From positions 33,106 through 97,105 of the forward strand of contig NZ_SJEW01000010.1 in NCBI RefSeq assembly GCF_005930475.1: a stretch of DNA of 64,000 bases, read 5' to 3'. This document shows, piece by piece, positions 1 to 9,345 of this stretch; position 1 is the first letter of the stretch, and each line of letters opens with the position of its first letter. Both the position numbers and the translations under genes were made by a program. Under the pieces are notes generated by a model. That model worked only from the letters and a program-made list of their open reading frames with translations, made no database searches and had not been told where the DNA came from. The stretch is from Modestobacter altitudinis. Its GTDB lineage: Bacteria; Actinomycetota; Actinomycetes; Mycobacteriales; Geodermatophilaceae.

Positions 1-771
1 GCGAGTCCCGAAGCCGGAAGTGAGGATGCCAGCGGTGGGCCGGGCCCAGGCTCCGTCCGGCACCGGCAGGCCGGGGCAGACACCGTCCAGCGCACCGGCC
101 GGGTCAGCAGCCGCAGCCGCAGCTGCGGGCCACAGCATCGCGGTGAGCTGCCGAGCGAGCGGCTCCCAGCGGGTGTAGGCGTCCGCGGAGGCAGACACCT
201 GCACGGCCTGCGCGGCTCGGGTCAGCGGGATGGTCTGCCAGTTGGGCACGTCGAGGAGCCGGGAGTAGAAGGCCTCGGCGGCATAGACGGGATCCATCAG
301 CTGGCCGACGGTGCCCCAATTCGCGATCCAGCGCTGCTGGAAGGTGTTGACGCTGTCGTGGTCGGAGCCGAGTCCGTCGTGGGGGTAGGTCAGGCTGGTG
401 GCGGTCACCCCGGCCTGCTCGGTGGTCAGGTCGGGGCTGCTGCCGTCGTTGGCCAGCATCCGCAGCCGCGACTCCTGCCAGGCGGTGGCCAGCGCCACCG
501 TCGTGGCATACGGCGGTAGGTCGTGCGCGGCTGCGACGTCGGCGATGGTCTGCGCGTGGCCCATCTGGACGGCGTCCAGCGCGATGCCGGCGACGGTGAC
601 TCCGGTCCCGCCGGTCGAGCAGACCGATGATGCGGCTGGCGTACGCGCCGCTGGTCCGGCGAAGACCGCCAGCGGGACCAGCAGCAGGATGAGCGAGGCA
701 AGCACCGGGATCACGAGGAACGCGGCCAGCCATGGCCACGCCCGGGGCACGCGCTGCGCCGCGCCGGTCAC
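1..771 (-). CDS. Conjugation-associated cell-wall hydrolase (lytic transglycosylase-like + M23 start), partial
   Basis: The minus-strand frame stays open from a GTG at 771 to the window edge (257 codons, C-terminus missing). The GTG overlaps the stop of the VirB4-like gene (GTGA). Residues about 14-38 form one membrane segment. Residues about 60-200 resemble a soluble lytic transglycosylase, with the candidate catalytic Glu in TAWQESRLRML (E100) and then NTFQQRW and PNWQ. The last visible residues, GILTSGFGTR, look like the entry to an M23 (LytM) endopeptidase domain, which would lie outside the window. Proteins of this build open the peptidoglycan for type IV secretion and close actinobacterial conjugation operons. 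That role is inferred from family and context. Confidence 0.8.
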   Translation of the reverse strand, partial: MTGAAQRVPRAWPWLAAFLVIPVLASLILLLVPLAVFAGPAARTPAASSVCSTGGTGVTVAGIALDAVQMGHAQTIADVAAAHDLPPYATTVALATAWQESRLRMLANDGSSPDLTTEQAGVTATSLTYPHDGLGSDHDSVNTFQQRWIANWGTVGQLMDPVYAAEAFYSRLLDVPNWQTIPLTRAAQAVQVSASADAYTRWEPLARQLTAMLWPAAAAAAADPAGALDGVCPGLPVPDGAWARPTAGILTSGFGTR

Positions 772-2291
772 GCCGGGCCGCCTGTCAGGGCGTCGTTGGT
801 GTCGGTGAGGGCGACGTCGATCGAGGTGCGGACGGTCTGCACCTTCGCGACGTGGCTGCCGACCAGCCACAGGGCTCGCCCCCTGGCTGCGGCGGCCCAG
901 TCGGTGACGATGCGCTCGGCCATCGGGTTGAGGCCGAGCAGGTCGGAGAGCTCGTCCCCAATCTGCTCGTCCTGACCGAGCAGCACCTTGGTGGCGCAGA
1001 GATGGAGCAGGTCCTTGGCGATGGCCACCGCCTGGCTGCCAGCGTCGCCGATGGTGAGCATGTCCGACGGCTTGTGTGCCACGACTACCTGGATGCAGCC
1101 GTCGTTGCGGGACAGGCGCAGGTCAGCGTCCAGCGACTTGACCGCCTCCGTGCCCAGTCGCATCTGCTTCCAGCACTCGTCGCGGACGACGATCCGCATG
1201 TCCCCGGGCTCCGCCAGCTGGGTCATCGCCCGGCCCCAGGAGTTGAGGCACGTCAGCGCCACGCCGACGGCTTCGTCGCCGAGCGGGTCCAGCCGGGACA
1301 GGGACAGGGACTGGATCGGTGCGCGCCAGTCCACCGAGACGGTGGTGGGGGCGTCGAACAGGCCGGCCAGGTGCCCGGTGACCAGCGCGCCGAGGGCGTC
1401 ACGCAGCGGCCGGGTCTCGTCGAGGAAGTGCTGCCTGGTGGCGTAGCGGCAGGCGTCGACGAGGTCGTCGGTGGGTGCGCGGAGCGCCTGCCACACCTGC
1501 GGGATGGTGATCTCACGCATGCGGTCGGCACCGTCGGAGTAGCCGGTCAGGTCACGGATGACCTGGCCGACAGCGGTCTCCGCGGTCGGTCCGAACGGCA
1601 CGTGCTGCGACCCGACCAGACCCCGGATGAGCAGCAACCACCGCGCGAACACCATCGCCGCACGGCGTCGTGCCTCGGCGCCGGGCAGCCTGGTCCAGTC
1701 GTTGCCGAGAGGACCGAAGTCCAGCGGGTTGATCCGCGCGGGCAGGCCATGGCCGACCGCGTGCGGCTCGACCTGCAAAGCCCGGCACAGCGGCTCGTAC
1801 TCGTCCTTGACGTCCCCGAGCACCAGCGTCCGATAGCCGTAGGCCATCTGACGCAGCGCGAACATCTTGACCGTGCCGGACTTCCCCCTCCCCGGCGCGC
1901 CAAAGAAGATCATGTTCGGGTTGGTGACGCCGGCGACGCCATTGAGCGTCCAGCCGATCGGGTCCGCTGAGAAGGCACCGCCGGAGAGATGGTCGACGCC
2001 CAGCAGCGCACCGGCGGGCGGCAACCCAGCACCGGCGATCAGCGGCCATATTCCGCCGACCTGCTCGGACGTCATCCGGTAGACGGCAAGCGGTGCGGGC
2101 ACCGCCGTCCAGCCCGCCGCTCGACCCGTCCGGCCCCGTCGTCCGACCAGCGAGGTGAAGGGCACGGCGTCTGCCGGGCGGACCGATGCGCTGGGCGGCA
2201 TCGGCAGCTGGTGCCCGAAGTCGGAGACCAGCTGGGCTACTCCCCTTCCTTGAGCGATCCGCCGCCGGTGACCGGCGCGCCGGCCGATCAC
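768..2291 (-). CDS. VirB4/TraC-like conjugation ATPase
   Basis: This 507-residue protein is read from a GTG at 2291 that overlaps the stop of the SCO6880-like gene (GTGA). The frame is open 50 codons further upstream, but there it runs antiparallel to a real gene. Walker A is GAPGRGKS at about residues 131-138 and a Walker-B-like strand reads IVVRDECW, the VirB4 DEAW position with Ala changed to Cys. VirB4 ATPases energise assembly of the conjugation channel at the cytoplasmic membrane. At about 500 residues it contains mainly the ATPase half, and the partner N-terminal half is probably supplied by the SCO6880-like protein encoded just upstream. Codon use matches the neighbours. Confidence 0.88.
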   Translation of the reverse strand: MIGRRAGHRRRIAQGRGVAQLVSDFGHQLPMPPSASVRPADAVPFTSLVGRRGRTGRAAGWTAVPAPLAVYRMTSEQVGGIWPLIAGAGLPPAGALLGVDHLSGGAFSADPIGWTLNGVAGVTNPNMIFFGAPGRGKSGTVKMFALRQMAYGYRTLVLGDVKDEYEPLCRALQVEPHAVGHGLPARINPLDFGPLGNDWTRLPGAEARRRAAMVFARWLLLIRGLVGSQHVPFGPTAETAVGQVIRDLTGYSDGADRMREITIPQVWQALRAPTDDLVDACRYATRQHFLDETRPLRDALGALVTGHLAGLFDAPTTVSVDWRAPIQSLSLSRLDPLGDEAVGVALTCLNSWGRAMTQLAEPGDMRIVVRDECWKQMRLGTEAVKSLDADLRLSRNDGCIQVVVAHKPSDMLTIGDAGSQAVAIAKDLLHLCATKVLLGQDEQIGDELSDLLGLNPMAERIVTDWAAAARGRALWLVGSHVAKVQTVRTSIDVALTDTNDALTGGPA

Positions 2292-3814
2292 TGGACACCG
2301 CGACGTCGAGGCAACCCGATCCCCAAGGGGATGCACGCGGCGGCGAACGCCGAGTCCTGCGCGAGGTCCAAGCGGAGCGGCTTGAATCCGCTCGCGGTGA
2401 CGCTGGCCTCCAAGCGGCGGCCGTAGTCGGTGATCGACCACGTGTCGGGCACGGTGACCGACACGGCCAGGCCGACGCGGACGAGCGCGCTCCCCTCGGA
2501 CAGCCGGGTGTCCCGTCCTTCGACGCGTGCCGAGTCACGACGGTGTGCTGCGCGCTCCTTGAAACCGCCGCGGCGTCGCATCTCGGTGGCCAGCTCGGAA
2601 CTCATCGACTCGTTGCCGACCATCCGGTCGGCCTTGGCAGAGCTGATCGGCTCGAAGAACACCGTGGCGCACCGTCGCTCCCCCGCCGCCGTGGGTGCGA
2701 GCACCGGTGCCAAGGCACCCATGACCGCACCCTTGTCGGGCAGCAGGACCGTGCACGTCGCCGAGTGCCAGGCGTCGTGTGCGTAGTGGCGGCGCGCCGG
2801 CGGCAGTGCCGTCGTGGGTCCGGCAGCGGCCATCGGCAGTGCGCCGACCTTCGGATCGATGCCGCGGTCGAGCTCAGCGGTCGTGAGGGCGGCTCGGTCG
2901 TCGGGGGCGAACCCAGTGCGGATGGCCGCGGCCAGGGACGACGAGTCGAGCCAGGTGACGCTCGTGCAGCCGACCGGTCCGACCAGGCGGGCCTCAACCT
3001 CGCTCATCACGCCCTGGAGGACGCGGGCGCGGCCGTCCACACCGCCGCCGGCCTCCTTGGCCTGCCGCACGATCCGTCGTTCGGGCACGACCACCGTCAG
3101 GAATGCCTCGTGGCGGACGCCGGCCTGGCTCATCATGGCCGCGAGCTCGGCCGTGGCCATCCGCGCCAGCGCCGGGGAGTCCTGCCGGAGATGGGCCCGC
3201 TGCCAGGAGAGCCGCTCGGCACCGTCGTCAGGCAGCGTCCGAATCTGCAGGGCGACGACCGAGACCAGCTCTGTGGTGGCCGCGCCCTCGAGCAACTCCG
3301 CGAGCCCGGTGCCCATCCGCGCCCGGGCTGGGGCTTCGGTCAACCCGATGCCGGGGTGCGTGAGCCGTGCGACTACGGCCCAGGTGCGCTCTCGAGCGTC
3401 GGAGACGATCACCGGACGGACCAGCAACGGGCCGAACGGCGGCCCGTCGTGGGTCTGGATCCCGGACAGCACTCCCGGCAGGTCGGCGTCGTGGAGATTG
3501 GCTGCGGTTCCGGCGGCGGCGTGGGATTGCCAGTCGGTCCATCCTATGGCGGTTCCGCCGGTGCGGTACGCCCAGTCGAGCGTCCAACGGAGCGCCGAGC
3601 GACCGCGCACGGGCACGGCGACCAGGACGATCAGCACGGCCCACACAGGGATCAGTCCGAGTGCGAGCAGCCACTGGTGCGCTCCCACGGCCAGCAGCAC
3701 GGGCAGCCCACCGAGCCCGACGGCGGTCCACGCCTTCGCACTGAGGCCGCCGAACCAACCGGGCTTGTCCTTCGACCACGACCCGTAGCGGATCGGTCCG
3801 GCCTGCCCGCTCAC
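2288..3814 (-). CDS. SCO6880 family conjugation protein
   Basis: The 508-residue protein starts at 3814, overlapping the preceding stop by four bases. Two hydrophobic segments (about residues 28-46 and 50-68) follow a short cytoplasmic head reading RYGSWSKDKPGW, and a long soluble domain follows. This matches the actinobacterial SCO6880 family, which is always found next to a VirB4-like ATPase in type IV secretion operons and is regarded as its membrane-anchored N-terminal partner. Function beyond conjugation is not known. Its position between the VirB6-like and VirB4-like genes is typical of the family. Confidence 0.85.
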   Translation of the reverse strand: MSGQAGPIRYGSWSKDKPGWFGGLSAKAWTAVGLGGLPVLLAVGAHQWLLALGLIPVWAVLIVLVAVPVRGRSALRWTLDWAYRTGGTAIGWTDWQSHAAAGTAANLHDADLPGVLSGIQTHDGPPFGPLLVRPVIVSDARERTWAVVARLTHPGIGLTEAPARARMGTGLAELLEGAATTELVSVVALQIRTLPDDGAERLSWQRAHLRQDSPALARMATAELAAMMSQAGVRHEAFLTVVVPERRIVRQAKEAGGGVDGRARVLQGVMSEVEARLVGPVGCTSVTWLDSSSLAAAIRTGFAPDDRAALTTAELDRGIDPKVGALPMAAAGPTTALPPARRHYAHDAWHSATCTVLLPDKGAVMGALAPVLAPTAAGERRCATVFFEPISSAKADRMVGNESMSSELATEMRRRGGFKERAAHRRDSARVEGRDTRLSEGSALVRVGLAVSVTVPDTWSITDYGRRLEASVTASGFKPLRLDLAQDSAFAAACIPLGIGLPRRRGVQ

Positions 3815-5223
3815 AGCGCCGCCCCCGCCGCTGCTGCTTTGCCCGCTCCACCCATCGCTTCGCTGTCACGGGCCCAACCGCTCAGCCCACTGCTCGGGGC
3901 CGGCGGCATCGGTGGCTCAGGCAGCGGCACATGACCTAGGCCTCCCCCATCGGACGCCGGACCGTCAGGACCCGCTCCATCAGCGCTGGACGTTCGGCTG
4001 CGGCTGGCACCCGCGCCACCGTTCGAACGGTGACGGCTCGGCTCGTGGGCCGGTGGTGTCCGGTAGCCGGGATGCCCGACACCGCTCGAGCCGAGCACAT
4101 CGGAAGCGATGTCGACGGCCCGGTGAGCCAACGAGGCCGCTGCCCCGGTGCCAGCACCCGCTGCCGAGCCGACCGTCCCGAGCATCGAGCTCAGCCGGCT
4201 CACGGATTGCGCCTCGGCGGCCGCTTCGCCCTGTGACCGGCCATCACCACCGCTCTGCGAGGCGGCGGCGCTGCCCACGTGCTGCCTGCCACCGGACACA
4301 ACCCCGGACAGACCGCCGGCGTCTCCCCATGACTGACGCAGCGCAGATCCCGACGCGGTTCCCGGGTCGACGAAGGCCAGCAGCCGGAAGACCACCAGCG
4401 GACACACCGCACCGATGGCCACCATGACCGCGCCGATGACGGCCGTGCCCGCCGCCTGGGCGGTGGAGTCCCCGTTGCCTGCGACGACCCCTGCCGACAG
4501 CTGCACGCCGATGCCGAGCACAAGGGCCGCCATGGGGGCGATGAGCAGGCAGGAGAAGAACCAGCGCAGGCTCTTCCAGAACCACGACTTGGTGCTGTCG
4601 CTGACCAGCCCGGCGGCGGCGATCGGCGCGGTGGCGATGAGGATGATCAGCGCCGCCTCACGCACCAACATGATCACCAGGTAGAGGAAGGCTGCGGGCA
4701 CGACCAAGAGCAGCGATGAGAAGCCGAGGACGGTGGCCGCCGTCGTGTCGACCACCTCGCGGGGCCAGCTGCTGCTCGGGTCGAACTGCGTCAGGCTGTC
4801 CACGTCGAGCATCGAGCGCAGGACGCCGCGAGACAGCCCCGCGGCAGCCGCGACCAAGCCGCCGGCCATTCCCAGGTAGCCGACCCAGACGAGACCGAAC
4901 TGACCCACGCCCGCCAGCACCCGGCCCAGTGACCGTCCGTCGCGACGGAGGAGGGCCACTGTCAGCTGGACGAACATCATGGTCACCGCGACCGAGGCCC
5001 CGAACCACAGCGTGGTGGGCAGCACCCTCCCCATCGGGCCTTCGGCCGAGACGTCCGGGGTGGTGAACGCGTCGATGACCTTGAACGACAGGGTGAGGAG
5101 CCAGAGACCCGCCGACCAGATGCTGATCATCGCCGCCTTCCAGACGTCGGCGGCTGCTGCCGAGGCGGCGTCCCCGAGCCAGTTCATCGGGTTGAGGTCG
5201 ACGGCCACGACGTCGTCACCCAT
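3811..5223 (-). CDS. VirB6/TrbL-like conjugal transfer membrane protein
   Basis: This 470-residue polytopic protein has about six hydrophobic segments between residues 25 and 290. A Ser/Gly/Ala-rich tail of about 170 residues probably lies outside the membrane. A central polytopic block with a long low-complexity hydrophilic tail is the build of VirB6/TrbL proteins, which form the inner-membrane part of the channel. Its stop overlaps the next start (ATGA), and its own start lies 8 bp inside the end of the preceding gene. No signal peptide is apparent. The assignment rests on topology and operon position. Confidence 0.78.
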   Translation of the reverse strand: MGDDVVAVDLNPMNWLGDAASAAAADVWKAAMISIWSAGLWLLTLSFKVIDAFTTPDVSAEGPMGRVLPTTLWFGASVAVTMMFVQLTVALLRRDGRSLGRVLAGVGQFGLVWVGYLGMAGGLVAAAAGLSRGVLRSMLDVDSLTQFDPSSSWPREVVDTTAATVLGFSSLLLVVPAAFLYLVIMLVREAALIILIATAPIAAAGLVSDSTKSWFWKSLRWFFSCLLIAPMAALVLGIGVQLSAGVVAGNGDSTAQAAGTAVIGAVMVAIGAVCPLVVFRLLAFVDPGTASGSALRQSWGDAGGLSGVVSGGRQHVGSAAASQSGGDGRSQGEAAAEAQSVSRLSSMLGTVGSAAGAGTGAAASLAHRAVDIASDVLGSSGVGHPGYRTPPAHEPSRHRSNGGAGASRSRTSSADGAGPDGPASDGGGLGHVPLPEPPMPPAPSSGLSGWARDSEAMGGAGKAAAAGAAL

Positions 5224-6058
5224 GGCGGAGGTCCCGGTAACCGACCTCGATGGCCAGGTCGGTGCCAGGCCACACGGACGGCGGAACCGCGGGTTCCGCG
5301 CCCGGTCCGATGAGCCAGCGGTCAGATCGCCAGACCATGCGCTGGCAGTCCGCGATCCCTCCCCGAGCGGTCTGGTTGAGCGTCAGGTCGAGCTCGAAGT
5401 CGACGCAGGGGATGACGAAGTCGGGTCCGACGACTCCCTTGACCTGACCCATGAGAGGGGTGAAGACGATGGCCAGCTCCGACGAGCCCTCGCCGGACAA
5501 CTCGGTGGCGCTGAGCACCGTGCGCATCGCCTGGACCCCGGACCAGCTGGTGGTCGTCGGTCCACCGGGGACGGCCCATTCGCTGATCACGGCACGGGCG
5601 CCGTCCATCGACCCGGACTGCATCGCGGTCTGGTCGATGGCAGCCAGCTGGGCCATGGCCCCTTCCGGCGTGTGCGGGAAGCCGGTGGGCACACCGGCGG
5701 GACCGACCTCGGTGGCCGGCGGGAGCACGATGGGCGGACCGGGGTCGCGCTCCGAGACGGGCCCTGGCCGGGACGCCGACAGGGGCACCGCCGGCATCGG
5801 CCGGGCGGCCAGCTTGTCCTGGGCTTCTCGGACGGATTGCGTGCCGGTCGGGTCGGGCACGGCCGTGGCCGCCGCCGAACCGGTCGTCGGTCCGCCCTCC
5901 GCTGGGCCGTCGGAGGGGTGCAACGCGTGGACGACGGCGATGACCAGACCAGCAAGCAGCAGGAGGACCGCCCCAGCCACCGCGGCGAGGAGCACCAGGA
6001 GCCGCCGTGGTGACCACCGTGCCTCGGCAGCCGTTCGGATTGCTCGACGGCCGCCCAT
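5216..6058 (-). CDS. Conserved membrane-anchored conjugation protein
   Basis: The start is an ATG at 6058 overlapping the previous stop (ATGA), giving 280 residues. An open frame continues upstream to 6247 but only across the neighbouring gene. A basic N-terminus (GGRRAIRT) precedes a transmembrane segment at about residues 20-45. Then comes a Pro/Gly/Ala-rich linker and an extracytoplasmic domain of about 150 residues with two cysteines (PCVDFEL and ADCQRMVW) that could form a disulfide. Placement between the pilin-like and VirB6-like genes suggests a structural or periplasm-facing channel component, comparable in position to VirB8 or TcpC, but I see no firm family match. Confidence 0.72.
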   Translation of the reverse strand: MGGRRAIRTAAEARWSPRRLLVLLAAVAGAVLLLLAGLVIAVVHALHPSDGPAEGGPTTGSAAATAVPDPTGTQSVREAQDKLAARPMPAVPLSASRPGPVSERDPGPPIVLPPATEVGPAGVPTGFPHTPEGAMAQLAAIDQTAMQSGSMDGARAVISEWAVPGGPTTTSWSGVQAMRTVLSATELSGEGSSELAIVFTPLMGQVKGVVGPDFVIPCVDFELDLTLNQTARGGIADCQRMVWRSDRWLIGPGAEPAVPPSVWPGTDLAIEVGYRDLRHG

Positions 6059-6345
6059 CAGCAGCCAGTCCCGACGATCGACAGGACGATGACGTAACCG
6101 ACGACGTAGAGGATCGCCCCCACCAGGCAGATCAGGATGCCGTCCATGCCGAGGCGGGCACCACGAGGATGGTGGGTGACCCGGCCCCAGATGAGCATCC
6201 CGACGCTTGCGAAGAAGCAGACGCCCAGGATGGCGAGCACGCCCCACTTGACCCAGGACAGGATCTGGTTGGCGTAGACCTGGACCCCCGGCGGAGCGAC
6301 AGGGCAGACGGCGGCCGCCAGCGTGTCGGTGAGTTGGGTGACCAT
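6058..6345 (-). CDS. Small two-helix membrane protein (VirB2/TrbC-like or conjugation accessory)
   Basis: The 95-residue protein starts at ATG 6345, sharing one base with the preceding stop (TGATG). A TTG one codon earlier is a weaker alternative. Two hydrophobic helices lie at about residues 32-52 and 68-88, separated by a short basic loop (RVTHHPRGAR). Size, topology and place fit VirB2/TrbC pilin-like subunits, but no cleavable leader is clear, so it could equally be a small accessory membrane protein. It ends with an ATGA overlap, so it is translationally coupled on both sides. Confidence 0.68.
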   Translation of the reverse strand: MVTQLTDTLAAAVCPVAPPGVQVYANQILSWVKWGVLAILGVCFFASVGMLIWGRVTHHPRGARLGMDGILICLVGAILYVVGYVIVLSIVGTGC

Positions 6346-7346
6346 CAAGAAGCGCTTCCTCGAGTCGAGAGTGGGCCTGCGAGTGCCGCCGGCGCGCCTG
6401 GCGCCGTCGGACCGGCAGCGAGTTGGAGCAGGGAATGGCCGGATGCGCGAACCGCCTTGGGAAGGGGGCTGGCGGTGAGCCCGGTGATTGCCAGGCGCCG
6501 GTCCATCGGCATCGGGATCACCCGCCCGGCGCTGCGCAGCGCGCGCAGTCGCGGGCCGAGGCCGGCGGTCACCTCACCCGGCCACTTGGCGGGGCCGATT
6601 GCGGCGATCGCCAGCGGTTGCTGCGTCAGTGAATCGAGCAGGTGCTCGGTGAGTCGCGTCCCGGGCACGGTGGGCCGACACACCACGACGGTGCACGTGT
6701 AGCCCTCCGCCGGATCACCGTCAGCGAGACCCAGGTCGACGACCGTCACCCCAAGGCGTTCGCCCATGGGCGGGAGTGGCCAGTCGTCGACTGCTGCGTC
6801 GGTCGCCCGGCGGTCGATCGTGACCTGCCCCCGCCGGCCTCGGCGCCAGACCTCAGCCGCGTCGCAGCCCAACTCCGTCGAGGCGGCAGCCACCAGCCCT
6901 GAGCTGAACGGATGCACAGCCTCGATCAGGTGGGTCATGTGGCCCGTCTCGGCCGCAGCATCGCTGATCGCCAGAGCCACCGTGGAGGCCCCCGCCCCGG
7001 CATGAGCAGCCGCGACAGTGATCCATTCGGCCGTCCGGTCGCCGCTGTCACCCCTGATGTCACCCCGGCGCTTCAGCGGCTCCGCCGTGGCGTCACCCCA
7101 GTCACTCGTGCGCGTGCGCCGCCTGCGCTCCGCCCTGCTCTTGGCCGGTGCGGCCCGGTGCCGTGGAGCCGGCCGCGGATCGTGGTCTGGGCTGCGAGGT
7201 GGCTTCGTCTCTGGCGGGACGGATCGGGTCTCGCGCGCCCGCAGGTCACGAAGGGCTTGCTGGACCTCGGCGACGGACAACGAGCGAGGACTCCCCTTGA
7301 CCCCGCGTCCTGAGGCCTCTGCGGGCGTGGATGTCTGCGTGCTCAC
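6345..7346 (-). CDS. ParA/MinD-like protein of the conjugation operon
   Basis: The 333-residue protein has a charged, probably disordered N-terminus (about residues 1-105, rich in Arg/Pro) and then a P-loop-NTPase-like fold. The P-loop position reads AAAHAGAGASTVALA, which lacks the Lys residues of a working deviant Walker A motif, so ATP hydrolysis may be lost or altered. Similar degenerate ParA-like proteins stand at this position in actinobacterial conjugation operons and may position the transfer machine or bind DNA. Start and stop overlap the neighbours by four bases. Confidence 0.7.
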   Translation of the reverse strand: MSTQTSTPAEASGRGVKGSPRSLSVAEVQQALRDLRARETRSVPPETKPPRSPDHDPRPAPRHRAAPAKSRAERRRRTRTSDWGDATAEPLKRRGDIRGDSGDRTAEWITVAAAHAGAGASTVALAISDAAAETGHMTHLIEAVHPFSSGLVAAASTELGCDAAEVWRRGRRGQVTIDRRATDAAVDDWPLPPMGERLGVTVVDLGLADGDPAEGYTCTVVVCRPTVPGTRLTEHLLDSLTQQPLAIAAIGPAKWPGEVTAGLGPRLRALRSAGRVIPMPMDRRLAITGLTASPLPKAVRASGHSLLQLAAGPTAPGAPAALAGPLSTRGSAS

Positions 7347-8101
7347 GCCACCGCCGCCAGGTACTCCAGGGCGACACTCCGCAGCGCCACCAACGTGCGG
7401 TTCCGACGCCGGTACAGCGTGCGCGTCGAGATGCCGTGCTCGGTCGCGACGATGGAGTCACCACCGCGCTGGCCGCTGTCGCGAGCGCACTCCGTGCGGG
7501 TGAGCAACGCCAGATCGGTGGCATCCACGCCTGACCGCACGGCCCACTGCAGGAGGTCGACGAGGTCGACGTCCTCTGCTTCGCCTAGCCCGCCGGTCGC
7601 GGCCAGGCGATTGATGTCGCCGTCGGCAGTCAGGACCTCGCCGCACTCCGGATGCGACCGGCTCCGCGGGCGCAGCTCGGCGAGCACTGCGCGTCGTGTC
7701 TCGGCTCGTAAGTTCGCGGCCACGGCGCGCGTCCGGCGTTGCCACGGGTAGCGCCGGATCTGACAGGTGAGTTCACCGACGACCACGGCGACGATGTCCG
7801 GACTCAGGTCGCCCAGCTGGCGGACCATCGTCCACACCAGCCTGCTCAGCAGGTGCAGCAGCAGCTGGAGCGCGTCGTCGTCTCGTCCACCGTCGGCCGC
7901 GGCCAGCCGGACGAGCGCGGCGAGGACAGCGTCACTGCGCTCGTGGCTGGTCCGCTCGGAACAAGCCTCCAGGAAGTCGGAAGCGTGGGAGAGCCCCGCG
8001 AGTGCTGGCTCCGCAGCGGCCCAGCGGGTCAGGATCCCGCCGCTGTCCAGGCGAGCGGCGAGCGCCGGCCAACTACCGACGATGGTGGGGTCGTTGAACA
8101 T
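7343..8101 (-). CDS. Sigma-like / helix-turn-helix regulator heading the conjugation operon
   Basis: I place the start at ATG 8101 because GGAGG stands eight bases before it. ATG 8119 is in frame but has no ribosome site. The 252-residue product is mostly helical. Its C-terminus carries a helix-turn-helix-like stretch (DSIVATEHGISTRTLYRRRN) resembling sigma-region-4 or LuxR-type recognition helices. Acidic LVDLLQWAV precedes it. As first gene of the minus-strand transfer operon it is probably its regulator. A palindrome at 8196-8226 lies about 100 bp upstream. No sigma region 2 can be seen, so it may be a transcription factor and not a sigma factor. Confidence 0.7.
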   Translation of the reverse strand: MFNDPTIVGSWPALAARLDSGGILTRWAAAEPALAGLSHASDFLEACSERTSHERSDAVLAALVRLAAADGGRDDDALQLLLHLLSRLVWTMVRQLGDLSPDIVAVVVGELTCQIRRYPWQRRTRAVAANLRAETRRAVLAELRPRSRSHPECGEVLTADGDINRLAATGGLGEAEDVDLVDLLQWAVRSGVDATDLALLTRTECARDSGQRGGDSIVATEHGISTRTLYRRRNRTLVALRSVALEYLAAVA

Positions 8102-8195
8102 GTGTGCGTCCTCCGGCATTAGTGCGATGCCGTTGACGCTCCGGGGAGACGTTCAGGAAGCTGTCAGCCCTTCTCGCAGAGACGTTCCAGTGCCC

Positions 8196-8226
8196 GTCAC
8201 CCCAAGTACCGGTCCCGTGGGGTGAC
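8196..8226. promoter_or_regulatory. Inverted repeat upstream of conjugation operon
   Basis: GTCACCCCA and TGGGGTGAC are perfect nine-base arms separated by 13 bases. They lie 95-125 bp upstream of the chosen start (8101) of the conjugation-operon regulator and 120 bp before the ligase gene on the other strand. The half-site GTCACCC recurs in the palindrome at 24257. It is a candidate operator, and a hairpin is also possible. Confidence 0.45.
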
Positions 8227-8349
8227 ACCTCACGCTCCACACGTCGCCTCCGAGGGGGCGTCGCCCACCAGCCGGCCGCGTCTTCCAACGGTCACTCGTC
8301 AGAGGCATGGGGGCCCGGATCTGCTTCTCGATGTCGGCCCGGGCGGGAG

Positions 8350-9345
8350 ATGGTCCGCGGCATGGCGGCGGTCCCCTCTCAGCTGCGGGGCCCAGTCGTC
8401 GTCGCCCTCGCGCGAGCCGAGCGAGACATCCCCCATCCGGGTGCGCTCCCCGGCGGCTGCCTGTACGAGCCCAAGTGGGACGGCTACCGACTGGTCATCG
8501 TCCGTTCCAAGCAGGCGGTGCGGCTGTGGTCCAAGCAGGGCAAGGACCTCAGCGCCCGGTTCCCCGACATCGCCGCGGCCGCGCGCGAGCACCTGCCAGC
8601 CGGTGCCGTGGTCGACGGAGAAGTAGTCATCTGGAACGGGTCCCGCCTGGACTTCGACCTGTTGCAGCAACGCATGGTCACCTCCCCGAGCAAGGTCGCT
8701 GCGTTGGTGGCCGCCCACCCCGCCTCCTATGTCGCCTTCGACCTGTTGGCCGCCGGAGGTGAAGACCTGCGCGCACTGCCTCTGACCGAGCGGCGCAAGC
8801 AGCTCGAGCACGTCACTCCCTGGATGCCGCCACTGCAGCTGTCCCCGGTCACCTCCGACCGGGAGGAGGCCCGCGGCTGGTTCATCGCCTACCGGCCCGC
8901 CGGCGTCGAGGGCCTAGTGGTCAAGGGTGCCGCCGGCCGGTACGCCGGCGGGCGACGGAACTGGGTCAAGGTGAAGTCGCGGGAGACCACCGAGGTCATC
9001 GTCGGTGGGGTCATCGGCACCCTAAAAGCGCCGCGGCAAGTCGTGGCCGGGCGGGTGCAGGCAGGAGAACTGGTGATGGTCGGCCGGTCCACGGTGCTCA
9101 GCTCGGTGCAAGCCGCTCAGCTGGCGCCGCTGCTGAGTGAGGCGGGCGCAGAGCATCCATGGCCGACCATGATCGGTTCCGGACGCTTCGGCGGCGGCCG
9201 AGACCGGGTCCCCCTCACCCGCGTCGACCCCACCGTGATCATCGAGGTGTCCGCGGACACCGGCCTGCAAGCCGGCGCTTTCAGACACCCGCTGCGGTTC
9301 GTACGGGTTCGGCATGATCTGGGACCCGACGACCTCGACGACTGA
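8350..9345 (+). CDS. ATP-dependent DNA ligase, LigD ligase-domain type
   Basis: The 331-residue protein matches the stand-alone ligase module of LigD. The adenylation motif is EPKWDGYR with the nucleotidyl Lys at about residue 41, followed by VDGEVV (motif III), YVAFDLLA, EGLVVK (motif IV) and WVKVK (motif V). A C-terminal oligonucleotide-binding domain holds GSGRFGGGR and LRFVRVRHD. Neither the polymerase nor the 3'-phosphoesterase domain of full LigD is present. Such proteins seal nicks or take part in non-homologous end joining; no Ku gene is visible here. ATG 8350 or ATG 8362 could be the start. Confidence 0.88.
   Translation: MVRGMAAVPSQLRGPVVVALARAERDIPHPGALPGGCLYEPKWDGYRLVIVRSKQAVRLWSKQGKDLSARFPDIAAAAREHLPAGAVVDGEVVIWNGSRLDFDLLQQRMVTSPSKVAALVAAHPASYVAFDLLAAGGEDLRALPLTERRKQLEHVTPWMPPLQLSPVTSDREEARGWFIAYRPAGVEGLVVKGAAGRYAGGRRNWVKVKSRETTEVIVGGVIGTLKAPRQVVAGRVQAGELVMVGRSTVLSSVQAAQLAPLLSEAGAEHPWPTMIGSGRFGGGRDRVPLTRVDPTVIIEVSADTGLQAGAFRHPLRFVRVRHDLGPDDLDD

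Noticed and set aside
2186..3934. Long plus-strand open frame (about 580 codons) opposite the conjugation genes
   Set aside because: It is the antisense of the SCO6880/VirB4-like genes; composition is Arg/Gly-rich with no domain, and the minus frames have clear motifs.
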